Shown here piece by piece: positions 34,663-40,078 of a DNA stretch of 40,078 bases (positions are counted from its first letter, which is position 1; each line of letters starts with the position of its first letter). The stretch comes from Caldisericia bacterium (GTDB lineage: Bacteria; Caldisericota; Caldisericia; B22-G15). The stretch covers positions 1 to 40,078 of the forward strand of contig JAOAHY010000012.1 of NCBI GenBank assembly GCA_026414995.1. Direction: 5' to 3'. The position numbers and the translations under genes were made by a program. The notes beneath the pieces were generated by a model that saw only the letters and a list, made by a program, of their open reading frames with translations, did not search any database and was not told where the DNA came from.

Positions 34663-35190
34663 TTGGATTTAACTGCTTTATTTAAAATAAATTATGGTCT
34701 TTATATAGTTAGTTCAAAAAAAGACGATAAATATAATGGACAAATTGCAAATGCAGTAATACAAGTAACAGCAGAACCTCCAAAGATAGCTGTCTGTTTA
34801 AATAAGAATAACCTAACTCATGAATATATTGAAAGTAGCGGTGTCTTTTCTGTTTCAATTCTTTCAAAAGAGACTCCACTTACTTTGATTGGTCTTTTTG
34901 GATTTAAATCAGGAAGAGATGTTGATAAATTTAAAGAAACTAATTTTGAAATCGGAGAAAAAACAGGAGTTCCGATTGTTAAAGATTTCACAGTTGCTTA
35001 TATTGAATGTAAAGTTGTTGATAAATTTGATGTTGGAACACACTCTATTTTTGTTGGTGAAGTATTAAATTGTGGTAAATTTAATGATGATGAACCAATG
35101 ACATATGCATATTATCACGAAGTTAAAAAGGGTAAGGCAAGTAAAAATGCCCCAACCTTTATAAAAGAAAATAAAAATCAAGGAGGTTAA
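34663..35190 (+). CDS. Flavin reductase-like FMN-binding protein
   Basis: The protein belongs to the FMN-binding split-barrel flavin reductase family, related to the N-terminal part of high-molecular-weight rubredoxin (Hrb) and flavoredoxin. It probably supplies electrons to rubredoxin or the flavodiiron protein. Visible features: [19 protein letters not shown] near the start, [32 protein letters not shown], and [16 protein letters not shown]. The start is placed at TTG 34663, six bases after AGGAGG (34651-34656); an ATG at 34657 touches the site with no spacing. From TTG the product is 175 residues. Rubredoxin is encoded two bases after it, as if an Hrb had been split. Confidence 0.82.
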   Translation: MDLTALFKINYGLYIVSSKKDDKYNGQIANAVIQVTAEPPKIAVCLNKNNLTHEYIESSGVFSVSILSKETPLTLIGLFGFKSGRDVDKFKETNFEIGEKTGVPIVKDFTVAYIECKVVDKFDVGTHSIFVGEVLNCGKFNDDEPMTYAYYHEVKKGKASKNAPTFIKENKNQGG

Positions 35191-35191
35191 A

Positions 35192-35353
35192 ATGAAAAAA
35201 TATGAATGCCAAGTTTGTGGGTATATTTATGACCCTGAAGTAGGAGATCCAGACGGAGGTATTGCTCCAGGGACTCCATTTGAAGATTTACCAGATGATT
35301 GGGTATGTCCAGTTTGTGGAGCAGATAAAAGTAATTTTGTAGAAATGGAATAG
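35192..35353 (+). CDS. rub: Rubredoxin
   Basis: A 53-residue one-iron electron carrier. The four iron ligands are in CQVCG (6-10) and CPVCG (39-43), with the conserved [10 protein letters not shown] and WVC. AGGAGG (35181-35186) precedes the ATG. It lies two bases after the flavin reductase and two before the ferritin-like gene, and is the natural electron donor for the superoxide reductase, rubrerythrin and flavodiiron protein around it. Confidence 0.96.
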   Translation: MKKYECQVCGYIYDPEVGDPDGGIAPGTPFEDLPDDWVCPVCGADKSNFVEME

Positions 35354-35355
35354 AT

Positions 35356-35859
35356 ATGAATAAAGATAGAATTTTAGATATTATAAAAAATGCTCTCCTT
35401 CTTGAATTAAGGGGGAGAGCATTTTACAAAAAAGCTAGAGAAGATTCAAAAATTGAAGAAGTTAAAAAAATTTTTGAAATAATGGAATTTGAAGAGGAAA
35501 AACATATCGATTTTTTAAACAAACAGTTCCAAAATATAATTAAAAATAACAAATTAATAACTATAAATGAATTTTCAGCTGAGTTTAAATCAATAGAGAA
35601 GAGTATTTTCGAAAAATTAATAGAAAAAATAAATATAACAGATTATGAATCTATGGCAATCTATATTGCAATAACTTTTGAAAAAGAAGCTGTTAATTTT
35701 TATGATTTGAAGCAAAAAGAATCAAAGGAAGATAGCGAAAGGAATATATTTTTGTTTTTGAGAGATTGGGAGAAAACGCATGTTGATTTTCTTTCAAAAA
35801 TTGATGAAAATTTAAAAGAAAAAGTATGGTTTGACAATAAATTTTGGCCTTTATATTAA
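35356..35859 (+). CDS. Ferritin-like (rubrerythrin-fold) protein without rubredoxin domain
   Basis: The 167 residues form a four-helix ferritin-like bundle. Two helix pairs carry repeated diiron-type motifs: LELRGRAFYKKA (E-x6-Y) with FEEEKHIDFL (E-x-x-H), then ITFEKEAVNFYDL with DWEKTHVDFL. It lacks the C-terminal CxxC pairs of rubrerythrin. Members are often called 'rubrerythrin-like' or 'ferritin family' and probably bind or oxidise iron. The start is two bases after the rubredoxin stop, with no clear ribosome site (TGGAATAG only), so coupling is likely. Confidence 0.82.
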   Translation: MNKDRILDIIKNALLLELRGRAFYKKAREDSKIEEVKKIFEIMEFEEEKHIDFLNKQFQNIIKNNKLITINEFSAEFKSIEKSIFEKLIEKINITDYESMAIYIAITFEKEAVNFYDLKQKESKEDSERNIFLFLRDWEKTHVDFLSKIDENLKEKVWFDNKFWPLY

Positions 35860-35875
35860 TTATAGGAGGAACAAT

Positions 35876-37060
35876 ATGAGCATAAGAGAGTTAAGAAAAG
35901 ATATTTATTTTGTTGGTTCAATAGATTGGGATAGAAGGTTATTTGATGAATTAATACCTCTACCTGATGGAACAAGTTATAATTCATATTTAATTAATGC
36001 AGATGATAAAATTATCTTAATTGATAGTGTTGATCCAACAAAGAAAAACGAATTGATTAATAATCTAAAAGAATTAAATATTAATAAAATAGATTATATT
36101 ATTTCACAACATGGAGAACAAGATCATTCTGGGACTATTCCTGATTTGTTAGAAATATATAAAGATGCAAAAGTTATAACAAACGAAAAGGGTAAAGAAC
36201 TTTTGATAACTCATCTTCATATTAAAGAGGATAGATTTCACTTAATAAATGATGGTGAAATTTTAAAAATTGGAAATAAAACTTTCAAATTTATTTTTAC
36301 CCCTTGGGTTCATTGGCCTGAAACTTTTGTTACATATTTAATTGAAGATAAAATTTTATTTACCTGCGATTTCTTTGGTTCACATAAAGCAACAAGTTCT
36401 ATTTTTGTTGATAATTATGCAAAAGCAGAGGATAGTGCAAAAAGATACTATGCAGAAATTATGATGCCCTTTAAAAATATTATTGCAAAAAATCTTGAAA
36501 AAATAAAGGATATTGACTTCCAAATTATTGCACCAAGCCATGGATATGTTTATGATAAACCAGAATTTATAATAAATCTTTACAAAGATTGGGTTTCTGA
36601 AATAGTTAAAAACAAAATAACAATTCTTTTTGTATCTATGCACGGTAGTACTAAAAACATGGTTGATTATATAACTAAAAGATTTGTTGAAGAAGGTATT
36701 GAAACAAAAAGATTTAATTTAACAAACTCAGATTTAGGAGAAATAGCGATGTCATTGGTAGATAGTGCATCTGTTATACTTGCAACTCCAACTGTTTTAA
36801 CTGGTCCCCATCCACTTGCACATTATGCCGCATATATTATGAATATATTAAAGCCAAAAACAAAATTTATTGGGTTAATCGGTTCATACGGGTGGGGAGG
36901 ACAAACTGTTAATATAATTAAAGATATTTTAAAAAATTTAAAAGCTGAATATCTTGGTGATTTATTAGTAAAAGGAAACCCAACAGAAGAAGATTATAAA
37001 AAATTAAATGAATTTTGTAATTTATTTATTAACAAACATAAGGAATTAAATCTTTTATGA
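35876..37060 (+). CDS. fprA: Flavodiiron protein (FprA/ROO type)
   Basis: The enzyme reduces O2 to water (or NO to N2O) with electrons from rubredoxin. From ATG 35876, preceded by AGGAGG, it has 394 residues; an in-frame ATG at 35831 lies inside the upstream gene and would add 15 unlikely residues. The metallo-beta-lactamase domain (1-245) has H79-x-E81-x-D83-H84 (QHGEQDHSG), H146 (WVHWPET), D165 and H222 (PSHG), the numbering known from D. gigas ROO. The flavodoxin domain (about 248-394) begins ILFVSMHGSTKNM for FMN. Length is standard. Cytosolic. Confidence 0.95.
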   Translation: MSIRELRKDIYFVGSIDWDRRLFDELIPLPDGTSYNSYLINADDKIILIDSVDPTKKNELINNLKELNINKIDYIISQHGEQDHSGTIPDLLEIYKDAKVITNEKGKELLITHLHIKEDRFHLINDGEILKIGNKTFKFIFTPWVHWPETFVTYLIEDKILFTCDFFGSHKATSSIFVDNYAKAEDSAKRYYAEIMMPFKNIIAKNLEKIKDIDFQIIAPSHGYVYDKPEFIINLYKDWVSEIVKNKITILFVSMHGSTKNMVDYITKRFVEEGIETKRFNLTNSDLGEIAMSLVDSASVILATPTVLTGPHPLAHYAAYIMNILKPKTKFIGLIGSYGWGGQTVNIIKDILKNLKAEYLGDLLVKGNPTEEDYKKLNEFCNLFINKHKELNLL

Positions 37061-37326
37061 ATTCAATTTTTTTACGAAAGTTAATTAAAAAATTTAATTC
37101 TATGAGATACCCTGAGTGTAAAGCTAAAACAATTAAAAATAGTAAAGACGAACTTATAATTGAGTTTAGTGGTACTGTTGCTTCATACTCATGTTGTTTT
37201 GATGAACATTTCAATGATTTAAAATATTTTTTTGAAGATAATGGTAATATTAAATTATATATTGATAATGTAAAAAGAAAAGATAATGAGAAATTTATAG
37301 TTAAATATAAATATAAACAAAATTAA
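37057..37326 (+). CDS. Uncharacterised 89-residue protein of the defence island
   Basis: I do not recognise a family. The protein starts MNSIFLRKLIKKFNSMRY, contains three cysteines (PECKAK and YSCCFDE), and has alternating strand/helix-like segments with a final basic tail. It has no signal peptide or membrane segment. The ATG overlaps the fprA stop (ATGA), which argues for real co-translation. A short metal-binding or redox adaptor for the flavodiiron protein is only a guess. No strong ribosome site is needed because of the overlap. Confidence 0.65.
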   Translation: MNSIFLRKLIKKFNSMRYPECKAKTIKNSKDELIIEFSGTVASYSCCFDEHFNDLKYFFEDNGNIKLYIDNVKRKDNEKFIVKYKYKQN

Positions 37327-37342
37327 TTAAAGGAGGTGCCAA

Positions 37343-37762
37343 ATGGCATCTGAACGTTTACTTGATTTATTAAATCAAGCAATTGCAAGAGAATTACAAG
37401 TTTCTATTCAGTACATGTGGCAACATGTTCAATGGAGAGGAGTTAAACATTTTGCTGTAATTGAAGAATTAAAAAATATATCAATACAAGAAATGAAACA
37501 TGCTGAAATAATTGCAGAAAGATTATTTTATCTTGGTGGAATTCCTACTACTAAACCTACACCAATTTATGTCGGAAATACATTAAAAGAGATGATTGAA
37601 CAGGATAAAAAAGATGAAGAGAATGCAATATCAATGTACAAAGAAATAATAAAGGTAGCGATTGATGAGGGAGACGTTACAACAAAGAGGATATTTGAAG
37701 ATATTCTTAAAGATGAAGAAGAGCATCATGATACCTTTACTTCACTTTTAGAGGAGATTTGA
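37343..37762 (+). CDS. bfr: Bacterioferritin-like iron storage protein
   Basis: The 139-residue four-helix ferritin shows ferroxidase-centre motifs: AIARELQVSIQY with E17, IQEMKHAEIIAERLFYLGG with E50 and H53, KKDEENAISMYKE, and LKDEEEHHDTF at the end of helix 4. M51 in the QEMKHAE block is at the place of the heme-ligand Met52 of E. coli Bfr. It is a little shorter than classical Bfr (about 155). AAAGGAGG precedes the ATG. It would store the Fe released under peroxide stress. The next gene starts inside its stop codon (TTGA). Confidence 0.86.
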   Translation: MASERLLDLLNQAIARELQVSIQYMWQHVQWRGVKHFAVIEELKNISIQEMKHAEIIAERLFYLGGIPTTKPTPIYVGNTLKEMIEQDKKDEENAISMYKEIIKVAIDEGDVTTKRIFEDILKDEEEHHDTFTSLLEEI

Positions 37763-38643
37763 AAAAATTAACTCAAGAAGATTTAAAAAAATTAATTGAT
37801 TTTCAAAAATTTGAAAAAACTGAACATATATTTTATAAATTACTTTCAAAGAGGGTAAAAGGAGAAAATAGGGGGGTTTTAGAAAAAATTTCATTTGAGG
37901 AGTTAAAACATTATAATTTGATTAAGAGTTATACAAATCAAGAATTAAAAGAAAAGAAGTTTTTTATTTTTATAAATATAATTCTTTCTTACATTCTTGG
38001 AATAACATTTTCAATAAAATTTATGGAAAGAGGTGAAAAAAGGGCTCAAAAAAATTATGAAAATTTGATTAAAAATATGGAAGAGGGTGAAAAAAAAGTA
38101 TTTTTAGAAATTTTAAATGAAGAAAATGCTCATGAAAATTATTTGACAAATTTAATAGATGAAGAAAAGGTAAATTTTATTGGTTCTATGGTCTTGGGAA
38201 TAAATGATGCTCTAATAGAATTAACTGGTGCTCTTGCTGGATTCACATTTACATTAAGAAACACAAATTTAATTTTTATTGTTGGTTTTATAACAGGATT
38301 TGCGGCAGCCTTATCAATGGCTTCATCAGAGTATATGTCAAAAAAGGCAGAAAAAGATGAAAGTGCAATTAAGGCTGCACTTTATACTGGTTTTACATAT
38401 CTAATAACTGTAATAATATTAATTTATCCATATTTGATTTTTAAAAATTACTTATTATCATTTTATTTAACATTGTTAATGGCTTTAGTTATTGTTTATA
38501 TTACATCACTTTTTATTGCGGTTGTAAAAGAAGTTTCTTTTAAACAAAGATTTTTTGAAATGTTTCTTTTAAGTTTTGGGATAGCGATTATTTCATATTT
38601 AGTAGGTTATTCTTTAAGAATTTTATTTAATGTGGAGGTATAA
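37759..38643 (+). CDS. mbfA: MbfA-like membrane protein: rubrerythrin domain fused to VIT1/CCC1 iron transporter
   Basis: The 294 residues combine an N-terminal ferritin-like part (about 1-135; FEKTEHIF, FEELKHYNL, LEILNEENAHEN supply Glu and Exx-His) with a C-terminal VIT1/CCC1 transporter (about 140-294). The latter contains MVLGINDALIELTGALAGFT, TGFAAALSMASSEYMSKKAE and further membrane segments. Membrane-bound ferritin (MbfA) proteins of this design export iron or manganese and confer peroxide tolerance. The TTG start overlaps the bfr stop and follows GAGGAG (37751-37756), coupling storage and export. Confidence 0.87.
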   Translation: MKKLTQEDLKKLIDFQKFEKTEHIFYKLLSKRVKGENRGVLEKISFEELKHYNLIKSYTNQELKEKKFFIFINIILSYILGITFSIKFMERGEKRAQKNYENLIKNMEEGEKKVFLEILNEENAHENYLTNLIDEEKVNFIGSMVLGINDALIELTGALAGFTFTLRNTNLIFIVGFITGFAAALSMASSEYMSKKAEKDESAIKAALYTGFTYLITVIILIYPYLIFKNYLLSFYLTLLMALVIVYITSLFIAVVKEVSFKQRFFEMFLLSFGIAIISYLVGYSLRILFNVEV

Positions 38644-38934
38644 ATGAATGAAAAGGTTATTGAGATTATAAAAAAGATTAAAGATCCTGAAACACAAGAA
38701 AGCATATATAATTTGGGGCTTGTTACTGGATTTACAATTGAGGATGATTCAATTGACCTATTTATGGACTTTATTTCTAGAACTAATGCATGTTTCTTTT
38801 GCAAAATTATTGCTTGGGATCTTATAAACAAAATTTCAGAAGATTTAATTAATGAATTAAAAAACATTGGTTTTCAAAGAGTAAGGTTGATTGATTATAT
38901 TAATCCTCAAATAGAATATAAAACTTACCCTTAA
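38644..38934 (+). CDS. MIP18-family (DUF59) iron-sulfur assembly-like protein
   Basis: The 96 residues have the MIP18 pattern: VIEIIKKIKDPETQESIYNL followed by GLV, then IEDDSIDLFMDF. Members (SufT, PaaD, CIA2) act in Fe-S cluster assembly or delivery. The usual T-x-x-x-CP region reads SRTNACFFCKI, with C50 and C53 as a CxxC. It begins directly after the mbfA stop, with GGAGG just before it, and closes the island. A role in rebuilding clusters after oxidative damage is inferred. Confidence 0.8.
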   Translation: MNEKVIEIIKKIKDPETQESIYNLGLVTGFTIEDDSIDLFMDFISRTNACFFCKIIAWDLINKISEDLINELKNIGFQRVRLIDYINPQIEYKTYP

Positions 38935-38958
38935 TTTTAAATTTTATTTAAAAGATTG

Positions 38959-38964
38959 TATAAT
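38959..38964 (+). promoter_or_regulatory. -10 box of the penicillin-binding protein gene
   Basis: TATAAT, preceded by TG, lies nine bases before the GTG at 38973. The predicted transcription start falls one or two bases before the start codon. No ribosome site is present and no -35 box is obvious. Confidence 0.5.
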
Positions 38965-38972
38965 ATTAAATT

Positions 38973-40078
38973 GTGAAAAAGAAAAGTAAAAGCATCTTTT
39001 TAAAGATAATAATTTCAATATTAATTATTATTTCAATTGTTGTTCTATTTGGGGCAATTTATATCTATAGAATTTACAATCAATATTCTGCTACCCTCCC
39101 AGATATAAAAGATATTCAATATGAACCACCTCAAAGTTCAGAAATTTATGATAGAGATGGAAATTTAATAAAAGTTGTTTTCTTTTCAGAAAATAGAATT
39201 TTTGTAAATCTTGATGAAGTTTCAAAATATTTTTTAGATGCATTAATAGCAAGTGAAGATGAAAGATTTTATCAACATAATGGAGTAGATTTTATTGCAG
39301 CAATAAGGGCTCTTTATACAAATATAAAAGCAGGAACAATAGTTTCAGGATTTTCTACTATCACAATGCAACTTGCAAGAGAACTCTTTTTAAGCAAAGA
39401 AGTGACCCTTGAAAGAAAAATAAAAGAGATGATTCTTGCACTCAGAATTGAAAAATTATATTCAAAAGAAGAGATATTAACATATTACATAAATCAAGTT
39501 TTCTTTGGTTCTGGTGCATATGGAGTTGAAGCAGCAGCAAGAAGATATTTTGGAAAACATGCAAAAGATCTTACACTTGCTGAATCAGCACTTCTTGTTG
39601 GAGTTCTTCCATCTCCAAGTGTAAATAATCCTATAGCTAATTTTGAAAGGTCAAAAATTGAACAAAAAAGGGTGCTTCAAAGAATGGTAAAAGTAGGTTT
39701 TATAACTCAAGAAGAGGCAGATAAAGCATATGAAGAAGAAATAACCCTAAAAGAGTATAAAGAAGACATATCTAATGATCCCAATGGATGGTTTATTGAT
39801 TATGTAAAGGATAGAGTGAGAGAAATTTTAGGTGAAGAGATTCTATATAAGGGAGGACTTAAAATATACACTACAATTGACCCTAAAATTCAAGATTTAG
39901 CATTTAAAACATTCAATAAAATTATTGAAGATAATGTTAAAGCAAAAATATTTTCAGATAAAAAAGATGAACTTGGAGTAAGACAACCTCAAGGTGCAGT
40001 GGTAATTCTTGATCCAAAAACAGGTGAAATTCTTGCAATGGTTGGAGGAAGAGATTATTCTGAAACTCAATTTAATAG
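38973..40078 (+). CDS. pbp1A: Class A penicillin-binding protein (PBP1A type), 3' end beyond window
   Basis: The frame opens with GTG at 38973 and is still open at the window end (368 codons). Residues 8-32 form one membrane anchor after a basic start (MKKKSKSIF). The glycosyltransferase 51 domain has the catalytic SEDERFYQHNG with E95, SGFSTITMQLAREL, RKIKEMILALRIEKLYSKEE-type helix (from 149), YYINQVFFGSGAYGVEAA and LLVGVLPSPSVNNP. After about 290 the transpeptidase region starts (QGAVVILDPKTGEILAMVGG), whose active site is outside the window. It polymerises peptidoglycan glycan strands. The GTG is chosen because it stands just after a -10 box and gives the family N terminus. Confidence 0.92.
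   Translation, partial: MKKKSKSIFLKIIISILIIISIVVLFGAIYIYRIYNQYSATLPDIKDIQYEPPQSSEIYDRDGNLIKVVFFSENRIFVNLDEVSKYFLDALIASEDERFYQHNGVDFIAAIRALYTNIKAGTIVSGFSTITMQLARELFLSKEVTLERKIKEMILALRIEKLYSKEEILTYYINQVFFGSGAYGVEAAARRYFGKHAKDLTLAESALLVGVLPSPSVNNPIANFERSKIEQKRVLQRMVKVGFITQEEADKAYEEEITLKEYKEDISNDPNGWFIDYVKDRVREILGEEILYKGGLKIYTTIDPKIQDLAFKTFNKIIEDNVKAKIFSDKKDELGVRQPQGAVVILDPKTGEILAMVGGRDYSETQFN

Noticed and set aside
35831-35875. 15-residue extension of the flavodiiron protein.
   Set aside because: It overlaps the preceding gene and AGGAGG stands directly before the ATG at 35876.
3411-40078. CRISPR arrays, insertion sequences, prophage genes or attachment sites.
   Set aside because: No regularly spaced repeats, transposase or phage structural genes and no tRNA sites were seen; base and codon use is uniform across the region.

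Overview
This window is chromosomal DNA from a low-GC bacterium. The protein-coding part is very AT-rich, uses AGA for nearly all arginine and ATA heavily for isoleucine, while the rRNA genes are clearly GC-richer. That contrast is typical of thermophiles. Bacterial affiliation is secure: HU, SecDF, PlsC/GpsA lipid enzymes, the MEP enzyme IspH, a class A penicillin-binding protein and an L,D-transpeptidase are all present. An anaerobic lifestyle is suggested by ferredoxin-linked 2-oxoacid oxidoreductase and by superoxide reductase, rubrerythrin and flavodiiron protein, with no catalase or superoxide dismutase in the window. The phylum cannot be fixed by eye; a deep-branching thermophile (for example Caldisericota- or Thermotogota-like) is only a guess.

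Layout. Positions 1-3390 are the end of an rRNA operon: the 16S 3' end, a short spacer without tRNA genes, a complete 23S with an AT-rich extension of helix 45, the 5S gene and a terminator. At 3411-8908 lie a PLP-homeostasis gene, two large secreted proteins built from cohesin-like, Ig-like, stalk, PQQ-propeller and dockerin modules, and a tiny lysine-rich gene. At 9013-16419 is a dense housekeeping run (pcrA/uvrD, cobO-type adenosyltransferase, cmk, plsC, ispH, der, gpsA, hup) ending in a strong terminator. At 16523-26681 are an XRE regulator with a LexA-like tail, rdgB-rph on the minus strand, secD-secF-apt-rsh-dtd on the plus strand, and a minus-strand group PHP protein-mtnP-mtnA.

At 26751-33661 a compact operon runs ffh, korD-A-B-C, methylmalonyl-CoA epimerase, L,D-transpeptidase, M42 peptidase, an Ogg2-type 8-oxoguanine glycosylase and perR. 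From 33739 to 38934 follows an oxygen and iron defence island: superoxide reductase, rubrerythrin, flavin reductase, rubredoxin, a ferritin-like protein, flavodiiron protein, an unknown small protein, bacterioferritin, an MbfA-like iron exporter and a MIP18-domain protein. Its promoter is a perfect TTGACA-17-TATAAT that overlaps a near-consensus PerR box, so the regulator encoded immediately upstream probably controls it. The window ends inside a class A penicillin-binding protein gene.

Two cross-cutting patterns stand out. Genes inside operons and many others have strong AGGAGG ribosome sites matching the 16S tail, yet several first genes of transcription units (yggS, pcrA, xre, PHP, ffh, pbp1A) have no such site. 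Instead they have a -10 box ending only about 8-14 bases before the start codon, which predicts leaderless or near-leaderless mRNAs. Gene packing is extreme, with 4-base overlaps, TTG starts embedded in stop codons, and tail-to-tail coding overlaps.
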